A stretch of 35,646 nt of DNA from Oligoflexia bacterium (GCA_023701205.1 JAMPXJ010000017.1:64001-99646), one strand, 5' to 3'; counted from the stretch's first letter, positions 1-9,138 are shown. Numbers and translations: made by a program. The notes: generated from the sequence alone by a model not told the origin.

Positions 1-291
1 TTGCGCCGCTCTGCCGAATTCGGACGGATTCCGCGCTACATGGCCCACCGCAAGCGCGCAGCGACTCCCGCGCGTCACCTCGCAGAGCTCTTCGATCGCC
101 TTCTCACAACGATCGAACATCTCGGGTCGCTCGACCAGATCGTGCGGGGGATAGCCGCAGATCCCGAGCTCAGGTGTCAGGACGAGGTCGGCCCCGGCTT
201 GCCGCGCGTTCTCGTACGCCTCTTTGATCTTCCGGACATTCGACTCGAATGCTCCGACGACCGGATCGATTTGAGCGAGAGCGATGCGCAA
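1..291 (-). CDS. nadE: Glutamine-dependent NAD+ synthetase, N-terminal part (cut by window edge)
   Basis: This is the amidase (nitrilase-fold) end of the enzyme that makes NAD+ from nicotinate adenine dinucleotide, ATP and glutamine; the domain releases ammonia from glutamine. About 97 codons are visible, opening with MRIALAQIDPVVGAFESN and followed by the PELGICGYPPHDL segment, whose glutamate belongs to the Glu-Lys-Cys catalytic triad of the family. The rest lies outside the window. The start is a TTG at 289-291: the ndk stop codon is in the same frame six codons upstream, no ATG or GTG lies between, and the MRIALAQ opening is typical of the family. It is the last visible gene of the mdh-sucC-sucD-ndk-nadE run and probably shares the ndk transcript. 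Confidence 0.85.
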   Translation of the reverse strand, partial: MRIALAQIDPVVGAFESNVRKIKEAYENARQAGADLVLTPELGICGYPPHDLVERPEMFDRCEKAIEELCEVTRGSRCALAVGHVARNPSEFGRAAQ

Positions 292-306
292 GGAAGTTCT
301 CGGCGC

Positions 307-735
307 TCAGTAACGCTTCTGAAGCTCCGACTTGTCGAAGAAGTACGCGATCTCGCGCTCGGCCGACTTGGGGCTGTCCGAGCCGTGAACGGCATTGGCC
401 TCGATGCTGTCGGCGAAGTCCTTGCGGATCGTGCCCGGAGCGGCCTTCGCGGGGTCGGTCGCGCCCATGATCTCGCGGTTGGCCGCGACGGCGTTCTCAC
501 CTTCGAGCACCATGAGCATGACCGGACCGCTCGTCATGAACTGAACGAGGCTCTGGAAGAAAGGGCGCTCCTTGTGCTCGATGTAGAAGCCTTCAGCCTT
601 CTCGCGGCTCAGGCGGACGAACTTGGCGGCGGCGATCCTGAGGCCTTTCGCTTCGAAGCGGGTGATGATCTCGCCCATCACGTTCTTTTCGACGGCGTTC
701 GGCTTGATGATAGAAAAAGTGCGTTCCATTGCCAT
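307..735 (-). CDS. ndk: Nucleoside diphosphate kinase
   Basis: This cytoplasmic enzyme passes the gamma phosphate from one NTP to another NDP and so balances the nucleotide pools. The protein is 142 residues, the normal family length. The phosphohistidine is H117 in NAVHGSD, and the nucleotide-binding opening [12 protein letters not shown] is intact. The ATG at 733-735 follows a near-perfect Shine-Dalgarno (GGAGGA at 743-748) by seven bases; a second Met two codons in is less well placed. The gene lies 45 nt downstream of sucD and 15 nt before nadE. Because succinyl-CoA synthetase yields ATP or GTP, ndk directly behind sucCD makes metabolic sense and probably means co-transcription. Confidence 0.97.
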   Translation of the reverse strand: MAMERTFSIIKPNAVEKNVMGEIITRFEAKGLRIAAAKFVRLSREKAEGFYIEHKERPFFQSLVQFMTSGPVMLMVLEGENAVAANREIMGATDPAKAAPGTIRKDFADSIEANAVHGSDSPKSAEREIAYFFDKSELQKRY

Positions 736-780
736 GGTGAATTCCTCCTACGGATATTTCGATTCAGTTTGTGAAAATGA

Positions 781-1653
781 CTATCTCTTGAGCGCACGAG
801 CCATCGTCGTGCCCAGGTCCGCCGGACTCCGCGCGATATGCACACCCGCGGCCTGGAGCGCCTGGAACTTTTCCTCCGCGGTGCCCTTGCCGCCGGAGAT
901 GATGGCTCCCGCGTGTCCCATCCGCTTGCCCTTGGGAGCCGTCGCGCCGCCGATGAATCCGGTGACAGGCTTCTTGAATTCGCGCTTGATGTAATCCGCT
1001 GCTTCCTCCTCGGCCGTCCCGCCGATCTCGCCGATCATGATCACGGCGTGCGTGTCCGTGTCGCGGTTAAAGGCTTCAAGCACGTCGATGAAGTTCGTCC
1101 CGTTGATGGGGTCCCCGCCGATGCCCACGCAGGTGCTCTGACCGATGCCGAGCTGCGTGAGCTGGAATACCGCCTCGTAAGTCAGCGTGCCTGAGCGGGA
1201 AACGACGCCGATATTGCCCGTCTTGTGAATATGGCCCGGCATGATGCCGATCTTGCACTGTCCCGGCGTGATGATGCCTGGGCAGTTGGGGCCGATGAGG
1301 CGCGACTTCGTCGACCGGAGATAGCGTTTCACCGCCAGCATGTCCCGAACGGGAATGCCTTCGGTAATGCAGGTGATCAACGGGATTCCCGCGTCCGCCG
1401 CCTCACAGATCGCATCGGCGGCCCCGGCCGGCGGAACGAAAATCATGGTGGCATTCGCGCCCGTCTTCTTCACGGCCTCTTCGACCGTGTCGTAAACCGG
1501 GAAACCTTCGTGCACCTGACCGCCGCGGCCCGGAGTCACGCCCGCGACGACCTGGGTGCCGTAATCCCGACAGCCCTTGGCGTGAAACGCGCCCTGCGAG
1601 CCTGTGATGCCTTGAACGATCAGCTTCGTGTTCCTGTCAACCCAAATAGCCAT
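781..1653 (-). CDS. sucD: Succinyl-CoA synthetase (ADP/GDP-forming), alpha subunit
   Basis: This TCA-cycle subunit binds CoA and carries the phosphohistidine while succinyl-CoA is converted to succinate with formation of ATP or GTP. The 290-residue protein has the CoA-binding opening [14 protein letters not shown] and the catalytic H247 in [10 protein letters not shown] longer reading frame runs upstream to about 1731, but that extension lies inside sucC. The start at 1651-1653 ([10 protein letters not shown]) matches the family and has AGGAG about 11 nt upstream. sucC ends 25 nt before it, so the two subunits are co-transcribed and probably translated in equal amounts. Confidence 0.97.
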   Translation of the reverse strand: MAIWVDRNTKLIVQGITGSQGAFHAKGCRDYGTQVVAGVTPGRGGQVHEGFPVYDTVEEAVKKTGANATMIFVPPAGAADAICEAADAGIPLITCITEGIPVRDMLAVKRYLRSTKSRLIGPNCPGIITPGQCKIGIMPGHIHKTGNIGVVSRSGTLTYEAVFQLTQLGIGQSTCVGIGGDPINGTNFIDVLEAFNRDTDTHAVIMIGEIGGTAEEEAADYIKREFKKPVTGFIGGATAPKGKRMGHAGAIISGGKGTAEEKFQALQAAGVHIARSPADLGTTMARALKR

Positions 1654-1678
1654 CTGATGTTTTGCTCCTGCGCTGGTC

Positions 1679-2869
1679 TTACTGGCCCTTGGCCGCCACG
1701 ACGACTTTCTTGGCCGCGTCGGTGAGGTCATTTGCGGGGATGATCTTCAGGCCGGATCCTGCGAGCAGTTCCTTGCCTTTCTCGACGTTCGTGCCTTCCA
1801 GCCGCACGACGAGGGGAACCTGGAGGTTCAGCTCGCGCGCCGCTGCGATCACGCCTTCCGCGATGACATCGCACTTCATGATCCCGCCGAAAATATTGAC
1901 GAGGATCGCCTTCACCTTGGGGTCCTTGAGGATGATCTTGAACGCGTGCTCGACCTTCTCCTTCGATGCGCCGCCGCCGACATCCAGGAAGTTCGCGGGC
2001 TCACCTCCGTGCAGCTTGATGATATCCATCGTGGCCATCGCCAAGCCGGCCCCGTTCACCATGCAGCCGATGTTCCCGTCGAGGGCGATATAGGCCAGGT
2101 CGAACTTGGAAGCCTCGACATCCTGGGGGTTCTCCTCGAGAAGATCCCGCATCGCGACCACGTCCGGGTGGCGGAAGAGCGCGTTGTCGTCGAAATTCAG
2201 CTTCGCGTCCAGGGCGGCGAGATTGCCCGCCTGGGTCACGATCATCGGGTTGATCTCGACCTGGGAGCAATCGAGCTCAAGAAAACATCTGTACACGCCA
2301 CCGAAGAACTGCACGGCTTCCTTCGTCTGCTCGGCAGTCAGCCCCAGCGCCTTGGCGAGCTTGCGACCGTGAAAAGGCTGATAACCGGTGGTCGGATCGA
2401 TCATCACCTTGACGATCTTCTCCGGGTGCTTCGCGGCAACCTCCTCGATCTCCATCCCGCCTTCAGTCGAGGCCATCATGACGATCTGGGAGACGGCCCG
2501 GTCGATCACGATCCCGAGATAAAGCTCGCGAGCGATCGCGGAGCCTTCCTCGATCCAGATCTTGTGAACTTTCTTGCCCTGGGCGCCGGTCTGTGGCGTC
2601 ACGAGGGTCTTGCCCATGATCTCCTGGGCGGCGGCCTTGACCGAAGAAAGATCCTTGCAGACTTTTACGCCGCCCGCCTTGCCGCGGCCGCCGGCATGAA
2701 TCTGGGCCTTGACGACCCAGACCGAGCTGCCGCGCTCCCTGGCCAGATCATGTGCCGCCTTTTCGGCGCGCCCTCCCACGTCATAGCCTTCCTCGACCAG
2801 GCGCCCTTCCGGGACGCGCACGCCGAATTTCATCAGAAGCTGCTTTGCCTGATACTCATGGATGTTCAT
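1679..2869 (-). CDS. sucC: Succinyl-CoA synthetase (ADP/GDP-forming), beta subunit
   Basis: This is the nucleotide- and succinate-binding beta subunit, 396 residues, close to the usual length of about 390. The N-terminal ATP-grasp domain opens with [12 protein letters not shown]. The glycine-rich [12 protein letters not shown] stretch is near residue 60, and the C-terminal domain carries the [15 protein letters not shown] motif of the family. It pairs with sucD immediately downstream. The ribosome site is poor (GAG about 8 nt before the ATG). It lies 102 nt after mdh, and a large hairpin occupies that gap, so part of its transcription may be attenuated or come from its own promoter. Confidence 0.97.
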   Translation of the reverse strand: MNIHEYQAKQLLMKFGVRVPEGRLVEEGYDVGGRAEKAAHDLARERGSSVWVVKAQIHAGGRGKAGGVKVCKDLSSVKAAAQEIMGKTLVTPQTGAQGKKVHKIWIEEGSAIARELYLGIVIDRAVSQIVMMASTEGGMEIEEVAAKHPEKIVKVMIDPTTGYQPFHGRKLAKALGLTAEQTKEAVQFFGGVYRCFLELDCSQVEINPMIVTQAGNLAALDAKLNFDDNALFRHPDVVAMRDLLEENPQDVEASKFDLAYIALDGNIGCMVNGAGLAMATMDIIKLHGGEPANFLDVGGGASKEKVEHAFKIILKDPKVKAILVNIFGGIMKCDVIAEGVIAAARELNLQVPLVVRLEGTNVEKGKELLAGSGLKIIPANDLTDAAKKVVVAAKGQ

Positions 2870-2925
2870 ATGGTGCTCATTTCAAACACAACGGCAGCTG
2901 GGGATCAACGGGAAACTGGGAAAGA

Positions 2926-2958
2926 GCGCGAGAGCCGGGCCTCGCCCGGCCCTCGCGC
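2926..2958 (-). terminator. Strong hairpin between mdh and sucC; attenuator or terminator candidate
   Basis: Read on the minus strand, a 15-bp stem (GCGCGAG, one position, then GCCGGGC) closes on a three-base GAG loop. The single imperfect position is a G-U wobble in minus-strand RNA but an A-C mismatch in plus-strand RNA, so the structure fits minus-strand transcripts better. It starts 14 nt after the mdh stop. Only a weak U-tract (TCTTTCCC) follows. It may partly terminate after mdh, protect the mdh 3' end, or separate mdh expression from sucCD. Confidence 0.5.
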
Positions 2959-2972
2959 CACGAAGTCGGGCT

Positions 2973-3965
2973 TCAGCCCAGCATCGAAGCCACGCCGGTG
3001 CGCTCTTCCTCGAGCTCCTTGAGCGTGTTGTTCAGCTTGCCGCGCGAGAACTCGTCGATCTGCAGGCCCTGCACGATCTTGTACTCGCCGTTCTCCGTCG
3101 TGCAGGGAAATCCGAAGATGATGCCCTCGGGGATCCCATAGGAGCCGTCCGAAGGAACGCCCATCGTCACCCATTCGCTTTTCGAGCCGAGCCACCAGTC
3201 GTGCATGTGGTCGATCGCGGCGTTCGCGGCGCTCGCGGCCGAAGATGATCCGCGCGCCTCGATGATCGCCGCGCCCCGCTTGCCCACGGTGGGAATGAAG
3301 GTTTCGCGGTTCCACACGTCATCGTTCACCAGCTGCGCGACGCTTTCGCCGTTGGCGCTGGCGAACCGGAAATCCGGGTACATCGTCGGACTGTGATTGC
3401 CCCACACGACCAGCTTGCGGAAGCTCGCGACGGGCCGCTTCGTCCGGGTCGAAAGCTGCGACAACGCGCGGTTGTGATCGAGCCGGAGCATGGCGGTGAA
3501 GTTCTTCGGATTCACGCGGCCATGCTTTTGCGCCGTCTTCATCGCGATGTAGGCGTTGGTGTTGCAGGGGTTGCCCACGACGAGCACCTTGACCGCGGGA
3601 TCGGCGTTCTTCCCGATCGCCTCTCCCTGCGCCGTGAAGATCTTGGCGTTCTCCAGCAGCAGATCCTTGCGCTCCATGCCGGGGCCCCGCGGACGTGCGC
3701 CGACGAGCAGCGCGATCTGCGCATCCTTGAACGCGACGTTCGCGTCATCGGTCGCGACTATGCCCGCCAGCAGCGGGAATGCGCAATCCTCGAGTTCCAT
3801 CACGACGCCCTTGAGCGCCTTTTGCGCCTGCGGCAGCTCCAGCAGCTGCAGGATCACCGGTTGATCCTTGCCCAGCATCTCTCCGCTCGCGATTCGGAAG
3901 AGAAGGCTGTAACCGATCTGTCCGGCGGCGCCGGTGACTGCGACACGTACGGGGGACTTCGCCAT
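2973..3965 (-). CDS. mdh: Malate dehydrogenase (NAD-type)
   Basis: This enzyme oxidises malate to oxaloacetate with NAD+ as the last step of the TCA cycle. The 330-residue protein has the Rossmann motif [12 protein letters not shown] at the N terminus, the substrate-binding [15 protein letters not shown] loop near residue 90, [13 protein letters not shown], and the catalytic histidine in [12 protein letters not shown]. Sequence style and length match the cytosolic-type MDH group rather than the LDH-like one. The ATG has AAGGAG six to seven bases upstream. A candidate promoter (TTGACC, 18 nt, TAAGAT) lies about 60 nt upstream, so this is probably the first gene of the mdh-sucCD-ndk-nadE cluster. 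Confidence 0.97.
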   Translation of the reverse strand: MAKSPVRVAVTGAAGQIGYSLLFRIASGEMLGKDQPVILQLLELPQAQKALKGVVMELEDCAFPLLAGIVATDDANVAFKDAQIALLVGARPRGPGMERKDLLLENAKIFTAQGEAIGKNADPAVKVLVVGNPCNTNAYIAMKTAQKHGRVNPKNFTAMLRLDHNRALSQLSTRTKRPVASFRKLVVWGNHSPTMYPDFRFASANGESVAQLVNDDVWNRETFIPTVGKRGAAIIEARGSSSAASAANAAIDHMHDWWLGSKSEWVTMGVPSDGSYGIPEGIIFGFPCTTENGEYKIVQGLQIDEFSRGKLNNTLKELEEERTGVASMLG

Positions 3966-4028
3966 GAGGTGCTCCTTTGCAGGTGAGAGGGTGAATTGTG
4001 GGAATTTCGAAAAATTCTTACCCTGCGG

Positions 4029-4058
4029 ATCTTAAGGCCGCCGCGGCATCGCGGTCAA
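4029..4058 (-). promoter_or_regulatory. Candidate sigma-70-type promoter of mdh
   Basis: On the minus strand TTGACC (4053-4058) and TAAGAT (4029-4034) are separated by 18 nt. The predicted start would give a leader of about 55-60 nt before mdh. The layout closely resembles the icd promoter at 7141-7170, which has the same -35 box and spacer length. Seen by inspection only. Confidence 0.5.
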
Positions 4059-4182
4059 GTCTGGGCCTGGAACTACACACTGCGCCATGCTCCGTGAAGT
4101 CGACCCCGGCGGCCTGCATTCCGACGATGAAATCCGGAATAATTGGCGTGACAATCGCCTTGCACTGCGTAGGATGCGCGGG

Positions 4183-5751
4183 ATGAGGCGCGACACTCAA
4201 GACTACCTTTGGCTCGGACCCGGCCTCTGGGCATTGAGCTTCGTTTTCATCTTCGCGGCGCTGCTCGGACTGCTGCGCTTCAATTTCACGCGTGACCGGG
4301 CCTCCGTGCTCCAGGGGGATATCCAGGGAGCTTCCGACTCGTTCAAGCTGCGACTCACGGGAACGCAGGACTACCTTACGTTGCTGGCCAATGCGCGCGC
4401 GCGGGGAGCGCTTTCCCCCTCGGATTTCCGGACCCGAGCCATGGGATATGTCGCCCTCCATCGCGAGCTTCTGAACATCACCTGGGTCGGGCCCGACCTG
4501 ATCGTCCGGGACGTCGCGCCGCGCGAGGGAAACGAGCAGATTCTCGGATTGTCCCTGGACCTGCCCGAGCCGCGGAACGCAGCCAGCCAGGCCCTGCAGA
4601 CGCGTTTGCCGGCTTATACGCGCCCGTTCCAGGCGATCCAGGGCAATCCTTCTTTCGAGCTTTGGGTTCCGGTATTTCGCGGCGATCGGTTCTTGGGCCT
4701 TTTCGCGGCGGTTTACTCGATCCCGGCCCTGCTCGAGCATGTGACCCCGGAGAGCCTTCGACAGCAGTACCAGGTGGCCTTGACCGGTCCTTCCGGAAAC
4801 CCCATCAGCACTCTTCCGTCCGAAGGTCCGCTGAGCTCCTCCGAAGTCCAGCGAAAACGCCTCGTCCCTCCTGACAACGGACTCGCGATCCGCCTGATTC
4901 ATCATGAGACCCGGTACTGGACTCCCGAAGTTCTGTTTCTCAGCCTTTTCTGCGTGGCTTCGATCATGGGCATGGCTTACGGGATGTGGGCCCTCAAACG
5001 GGATCTGACCCGCCGCAAGAAATCCGAGCAGGAACGCGACTCGCTCGTGAAGAAACTCCAGGATGCGGTCCGGGCGCGTGACGAATTCCTGGTCATCGCT
5101 TCGCATGAGCTGAAAACACCCCTCACCTCCCTCGTTCTCCAGATCCAGATGCTTTCGAGATGGGTGGGATCGGATCGCATCCGCGGCGAGGAAGCGCCGA
5201 AAGCCATCCAGGGCGCCAATAAGCAGGTGCGCAAGCTCGCGACGCTTGTCGAAAACCTGCTGGATGTCTCGCGCATCTCCACCGGCCGCCTGAAACTCGA
5301 GAAGCAGCCGGTGCGGCTCGGGTCTCTCGTGGATAGCGTCCTCGCTCAACTGGGAGAGTCGCTCCGGACGACGGAAAACACCTGGTCCGTGAAGGCGGAT
5401 CCTTCACTCGAGGGCGAATGGGATCCGATCCGGATCGAGCAGGTGCTCAACAACCTGCTCACCAATGCGATGAAATACGCGCCGGGCACGCTGATCGAAA
5501 TCGAGGCCCGCCGCGAGGATCAAGCCGCGGTGATCCGCGTGCGGGATCACGGCCCCGGCATCCCGGAGGAAAGCCGCGAAAGAATCTTCGGCGCGTTCGA
5601 GCGCGCCATTTCTCATGTGAGCGTAAGTGGCTTCGGAATGGGACTGTTCATCTGCCGGCAGATCGTCGAAGCGCACGGCGGGGATATCGGTGTCGAAAGC
5701 AAGCTTGGCGAGGGAGCGACTTTCCGGGTGCGGCTGCCGCTGACAAGGTAA
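4183..5751 (+). CDS. Membrane-bound sensor histidine kinase with CHASE-like extracellular domain
   Basis: The product is 522 residues. A first transmembrane segment lies near residues 9-34. It is followed by an extracytoplasmic region to about residue 235 that looks like a CHASE ligand-binding domain (NITWVGPDLIVRDVAP, then a VPVFRGDRFLGLFAAVYSI strand). A second transmembrane segment is near 245-270, and then a short coiled coil. The kinase core has the H-box FLVIASHELKTPLTSL with phosphoacceptor H308, the N-box NNLLTNAMKYAP, the G1 box RDHGPGIPEE and the G2 box GFGMGLFICRQIVEAHGG. No response regulator is adjacent, so it is an orphan kinase with unknown partner and ligand. The start at 4183 is chosen over upstream ATGs because it directly precedes the membrane segment. 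It lies between, and opposite to, mdh and icd. Confidence 0.9.
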   Translation: MRRDTQDYLWLGPGLWALSFVFIFAALLGLLRFNFTRDRASVLQGDIQGASDSFKLRLTGTQDYLTLLANARARGALSPSDFRTRAMGYVALHRELLNITWVGPDLIVRDVAPREGNEQILGLSLDLPEPRNAASQALQTRLPAYTRPFQAIQGNPSFELWVPVFRGDRFLGLFAAVYSIPALLEHVTPESLRQQYQVALTGPSGNPISTLPSEGPLSSSEVQRKRLVPPDNGLAIRLIHHETRYWTPEVLFLSLFCVASIMGMAYGMWALKRDLTRRKKSEQERDSLVKKLQDAVRARDEFLVIASHELKTPLTSLVLQIQMLSRWVGSDRIRGEEAPKAIQGANKQVRKLATLVENLLDVSRISTGRLKLEKQPVRLGSLVDSVLAQLGESLRTTENTWSVKADPSLEGEWDPIRIEQVLNNLLTNAMKYAPGTLIEIEARREDQAAVIRVRDHGPGIPEESRERIFGAFERAISHVSVSGFGMGLFICRQIVEAHGGDIGVESKLGEGATFRVRLPLTR

Positions 5752-5758
5752 GGCATCA

Positions 5759-5785
5759 CGGGGCCCCCGCAGCGCGGAGGCCCCG
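5759..5785. terminator. Hairpin between the convergent kinase gene and icd
   Basis: A 12-bp stem (CGGGGCC then five further pairs) with a 3-nt loop lies 7 nt after the kinase stop and 9 nt after the icd stop. One pair is a U-G wobble on the minus strand and a C-A mismatch on the plus strand. Neither side has a clear U-tract, so it may be a weak bidirectional terminator or a 3'-end stabiliser. Confidence 0.4.
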
Positions 5786-5794
5786 GATCGATCC

Positions 5795-7117
5795 TTACAT
5801 CTTGGAAATGATCTGCTGCCCGAACTCCGAGCACTTCACCTCGACCGTTTCGGCGGCGCCTTCCTGCTTCATCAGGCGGGCGAAGTCATAGGTGACCTTC
5901 TTGGAGGCGATCGCGCCATCCATGCCCTTGATGATCAGGTCCGCGGCCTCGGTCCAGCCCAGGTACCGGAGCATCATCTCGCCGGAGAGGATGACCGAGC
6001 CCGGATTGACCTTGTCGAGATTCGCGTACTTCGGAGCGGTCCCATGGGTCGCCTCGAACACCGCGTGGCCCGTCAGGTAGTTGATGTTCCCGCCCGGCGC
6101 GATACCGATGCCCCCGACCTGCGCGGCGAGCGCGTCGGAGAGGTAATCCCCGTTGAGATTGAGCGTCGCGATGACGTCGAACTCATCCGGACGCGTCAGC
6201 ACCTGCTGGAGCGTGATGTCCGCGATGGCGTCCTTGATCAGGACCTTGCCTTGGGCAAGCGCGGCCTTCTGCTCGGCGTTGGCGGTTTCCTCGCCGCTGG
6301 CCTTCTTCGTGCGCTCCCACTGTTCCCAGGTATAGGTCTGGGCACCGAACTCGCGCTCCGCCAGGGCATAGCCCCAGTTGCGGAAGCCGCCCTCGGTGAA
6401 CTTCATGATGTTGCCCTTGTGGACGATCGTGACCGACTTGCGCTTCTCGCGGATCGCGTACTCGATAGCGGAACGGACGAGACGCTCGGTGCCGTCCTTC
6501 GAGACCGGCTTGATGCCCAGCCCGGTAGACTCGGGGAAGCGGATCTTGGAGTACTCTTTCGGGAACTGCTCTTTGAGGAAAGCCAGCATCTTGCGCGCGG
6601 CGTCCGTCTGCATCTCGAACTCGATGCCGGCGTAAATGTCCTCGGTGTTCTCGCGGAAGATGACCATGTCGACCTTCTGCGGCGCCTTGACGGGAGAAGG
6701 CACACCTTTGAACCAGCGCACCGGCCGCAGGCAGACGTAGAGATCCAGCATCTGCCGGAGCGCGACGTTGAGCGAGCGGATGCCGCCCCCAACCGGCGTA
6801 GTCAGGGGACCCTTGATCGAAACCAGGTAGTGCCGGAGTGCCGTGAGCGTATCTTCAGGCAACCAGTCGTTGAACTTGTTGAAAGCTTTTTCGCCGGCGT
6901 AAACCTCGAACCACTCGATCTTGCGATCGCCGCCGTAGGCCTTTTTCACCGCGGCATCCATGACGGCCTGCGAGGCGCGCCAGATATCGGGGCCCGTACC
7001 ATCGCCTTCGATAAAGGGAATGACCGGATTATTGGGAACCGTGAGCTTGCCGCCCTGAATAGAGATCTTCTCGCCGCGAGCGGGAGCGGTGAGTTTCGAA
7101 AAACGTGGAGCTTCCAT
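5795..7117 (-). CDS. icd: Isocitrate dehydrogenase (NADP+), prokaryotic type
   Basis: This enzyme decarboxylates isocitrate to 2-oxoglutarate and makes NADPH. The 440-residue protein follows the E. coli enzyme closely: [73 protein letters not shown] and [12 protein letters not shown]115 in [10 protein letters not shown] is the position phosphorylated by IDH kinase (AceK) in E. coli; I see no aceK here. An insertion of about 15-20 residues follows the [11 protein letters not shown] stretch. The start is taken as ATG 7115-7117, because AGAGGTGAT, a near-perfect Shine-Dalgarno, lies in front of it and contains the alternative GTG at 7127-7129. A TTGACC/TAAAGT promoter lies just upstream. Confidence 0.97.
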   Translation of the reverse strand: MEAPRFSKLTAPARGEKISIQGGKLTVPNNPVIPFIEGDGTGPDIWRASQAVMDAAVKKAYGGDRKIEWFEVYAGEKAFNKFNDWLPEDTLTALRHYLVSIKGPLTTPVGGGIRSLNVALRQMLDLYVCLRPVRWFKGVPSPVKAPQKVDMVIFRENTEDIYAGIEFEMQTDAARKMLAFLKEQFPKEYSKIRFPESTGLGIKPVSKDGTERLVRSAIEYAIREKRKSVTIVHKGNIMKFTEGGFRNWGYALAEREFGAQTYTWEQWERTKKASGEETANAEQKAALAQGKVLIKDAIADITLQQVLTRPDEFDVIATLNLNGDYLSDALAAQVGGIGIAPGGNINYLTGHAVFEATHGTAPKYANLDKVNPGSVILSGEMMLRYLGWTEAADLIIKGMDGAIASKKVTYDFARLMKQEGAAETVEVKCSEFGQQIISKM

Positions 7118-7140
7118 CAGTGATATCACCTCTGGTGCGG

Positions 7141-7170
7141 ACTTTAGTCAAATCAGGCAGCTGCGGTCAA
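7141..7170 (-). promoter_or_regulatory. Candidate sigma-70-type promoter of icd
   Basis: On the minus strand TTGACC (7165-7170), an 18-nt spacer and TAAAGT (7141-7146) lie upstream of icd and predict a leader of about 15-20 nt. The -35 box, the following GC and the spacer length are the same as in the candidate mdh promoter, which suggests matched expression of two TCA genes. Confidence 0.55.
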
Positions 7171-7181
7171 TTGCCAAAAGT

Positions 7182-7877
7182 TCAGCTTTGGGGGCTTAGC
7201 CGTCTCACCGAACGGATCTCGCCGCCGCGCGACTCATGAAGCTCGAGCCGCACCGTCGCGATGGCCTCAAGATCCTGCACATCATGCGTCACCAGCAGCA
7301 GGGGGACGGGCCAGAGCTGATGCAGCTCCACGAGCTCGCGTCGCAACACGCCGCGAAGCTCCGCATCGAGTGCCGAGAACGGCTCATCAAGCAGGAGCAG
7401 CTTTGGACGCCAGAGGATCGCCCGGACAAAGGCCACGCGCTGCCCCTCCCCGCCCGAGAGCCGCTCGACCGGGAAACGAGCGCGGTCGAGCAAGCCGACC
7501 TTCTCGAGCCAGGGCAACGCCAGCGCCTCTCGTTCCTTGCGCGAAACGCCTTTCATGCGAAGTCCGAATGTCACGTTCTCAAGAACATCCAGACCCGGAA
7601 AAAGCGCCTGATCCTGGAAGACCATGCCGATCTCGCGCTTCTGCGGGGGGAGCATCGTGATTTCCCGCTTACCAAGCCGGATCCGTCCCAAATCAGGAGC
7701 CTCCAGGCCCGCGAGCAACCGCAAAAGCGTCGTCTTGCCGCTCCCGCTCCGCCCCACGAGCGCAGCCCGCTCGCCCGGACCCAGCATGAAATCGGCTTGA
7801 AGCGTGAACGTGCCGATGCGCTTGGCAAGGGCTTCTACGCGCAGTTCAGTCGTGCTGAAATCAGAGGACGCCGTCAT
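7182..7877 (-). CDS. thiQ: Thiamine ABC transporter ATP-binding protein
   Basis: This cytoplasmic ATPase drives an ABC importer. In the 231-residue protein (E. coli ThiQ is of very similar length) the Walker A is GRSGSGKTT at 42-50, the Q-loop glutamine is Q88 in VFQDQ, the signature is LSGGE at 140-144 with E instead of the usual Q, Walker B is LLLLDEP with D164 and E165, and the H-loop is H198. The call as thiQ rests mainly on the nearby thiB and thiP, because these importer ATPases look alike; an iron or other small-molecule importer ATPase is the alternative. It lies 47 nt downstream of an unknown exported protein gene and is not in the same transcription unit as thiBP. Confidence 0.8.
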   Translation of the reverse strand: MTASSDFSTTELRVEALAKRIGTFTLQADFMLGPGERAALVGRSGSGKTTLLRLLAGLEAPDLGRIRLGKREITMLPPQKREIGMVFQDQALFPGLDVLENVTFGLRMKGVSRKEREALALPWLEKVGLLDRARFPVERLSGGEGQRVAFVRAILWRPKLLLLDEPFSALDAELRGVLRRELVELHQLWPVPLLLVTHDVQDLEAIATVRLELHESRGGEIRSVRRLSPQS

Positions 7878-7924
7878 CGGAGCACCCAGAGTAGCCGCTT
7901 TGGCTCGCGAACAGAAGGGCTTCG

Positions 7925-8737
7925 TTACGGCCCGAACTCCATGGCGGAGCTCAAAAACTCGAAGGTCAACACCGGTGGCTTCGGGCCCTTCCCTTTCTGC
8001 AGGATCCTGGGCACGGAACCGTTCAAGCGCAGCTCGACCCGATGCCCGGGGAGGGTCCTCGCGTAATGCGGGAGAATCCGCGCCAGAAAATCGAGCTGCC
8101 GGAACTCCCTGCTGATGATCCCCATCGCCTCGAGCAGCGTGAGCTTATTGTTGAAGACCTCCGAGCCCGGACGATCGTAATTGACGATGCCCATGAACCT
8201 CGTGAAGTCGCCATAATACGGGTCTGACTCCTCAAAGGACAGCGAGCCCTTCATGTAGGTCCCGTCCATGTAAACGGTGATCCGGAGATCCCGCGCGGGC
8301 TGGCGCGACCAGAGGTACATGACATCATGAAGCGTTCGCGATTGGCAAAGCTCCCAATGCCCGCCCACGGTAATCACCTGGGAGGGACGAAGATCGACCC
8401 GGATATCCCCGTCTCGCGAAAACAGGCGGTAATCCGGCTCACAGTCCTCGAAGAAGTAATCCCGCTCATCGCCGTCATCCTGAAGGTAGATCACGGGGAT
8501 CTTCCTGGCCTTCGCGGCCTTTACCGCCGCATCCATGCCCACCTTGCTTGCCATTCGGCCATCGAAAGCTCTGGAGGGATGAGTCGCGATCAGGACGGAG
8601 CGACCCGTGAGCTTCACCTCTTCGGGCGAATTGAAAACAGGCTTGAGACAGGGAGCTGCCTTCGCGGAGATGGAAAAGAGAAGGGCGCCGATCCAGAAAC
8701 CTCTGATCATCGATCCCCGCAAAGATAACGAATGCAT
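7925..8737 (-). CDS. Exported protein of unknown function, weakly isochorismatase-like
   Basis: I do not recognise this 270-residue protein. The start at 8735-8737 is chosen because GAGGAG lies seven bases upstream; a frame extending further up has no ribosome site. A signal peptide is visible (GFWIGALLFSISAKAA), so the mature protein is periplasmic or secreted. The order of elements (RSVLIATHPSRAFD strand, then AKARKIPVIYLQDD, then ITVGGHWELCQSRTL) loosely follows isochorismatase-fold hydrolases, including a cysteine where their nucleophile sits. However, the usual first-strand aspartate motif is not convincing. It shares a likely transcript with thiQ downstream. Confidence 0.75.
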   Translation of the reverse strand: MHSLSLRGSMIRGFWIGALLFSISAKAAPCLKPVFNSPEEVKLTGRSVLIATHPSRAFDGRMASKVGMDAAVKAAKARKIPVIYLQDDGDERDYFFEDCEPDYRLFSRDGDIRVDLRPSQVITVGGHWELCQSRTLHDVMYLWSRQPARDLRITVYMDGTYMKGSLSFEESDPYYGDFTRFMGIVNYDRPGSEVFNNKLTLLEAMGIISREFRQLDFLARILPHYARTLPGHRVELRLNGSVPRILQKGKGPKPPVLTFEFLSSAMEFGP

Positions 8738-8762
8738 CTTTGTGCTCCTCTTTGAGAGGTCG

Positions 8763-8790
8763 CTTATCTTTTGCGAACTCAACTTGTCAA
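8763..8790 (-). promoter_or_regulatory. Candidate promoter of the exported-protein/thiQ unit
   Basis: A perfect TTGACA -35 box (minus strand, 8785-8790) is followed after 16 nt by GATAAG, or after 18 nt by TAAGCG. It ends about 25 nt before the start codon at 8737. It implies that thiQ is transcribed separately from thiBP. Confidence 0.4.
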
Positions 8791-8808
8791 CAAAGGGGAT
8801 AGGCCTGT

Positions 8809-9138
8809 TCAGAGCTTCTTATCCCATTGCATGGGTGATTTGCCCGTTACCGCCTCGAACGAATCCGCGACCAGGCCAATCACTCCATCACTGAACGCGC
8901 TCCAGCCGATTAAGGGGGCGGCATAAAAAAAAGCGATGAAAAGGACCAAGACCAGAGAGACAAATCGAGCCGTGCGCCTCCCGATCAGGAAAGCGGCGGT
9001 CAGAAGGATCGCGAGCACCGGGGCGTAGAAAATGAACGCGATCGCGCCTTGGGCATCCGCTGCTGCCGTCCAGCATAAACTCAAAAACAGCCAAAAAGCG
9101 CTAAACGCCAACGCCAGCGATAGAATGGCCGCGAACAT
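8809..9138 (-). CDS. Small integral membrane protein, unknown
   Basis: The product is about 109 residues, with three probable membrane helices (roughly residues 2-26, 33-54 and 58-82) and a polar C-terminal tail ending in WDKKL. The ATG at 9136-9138 is preferred over one six codons upstream, because AAGGAAG lies just before it, whereas the upstream ATG directly abuts GGAG. No family is recognised. It sits upstream of the exported protein and thiQ and diverges from the SDR gene. Confidence 0.6.
   Translation of the reverse strand: MFAAILSLALAFSAFWLFLSLCWTAAADAQGAIAFIFYAPVLAILLTAAFLIGRRTARFVSLVLVLFIAFFYAAPLIGWSAFSDGVIGLVADSFEAVTGKSPMQWDKKL

Noticed and set aside
1..774. 257-codon plus-strand frame at the left edge
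   Set aside because: It is antisense to ndk and nadE, both of which show strong family motifs.
7118..7129. GTG start four codons upstream of the icd ATG
   Set aside because: This GTG lies within the AGAGGTGAT Shine-Dalgarno that serves the downstream ATG.
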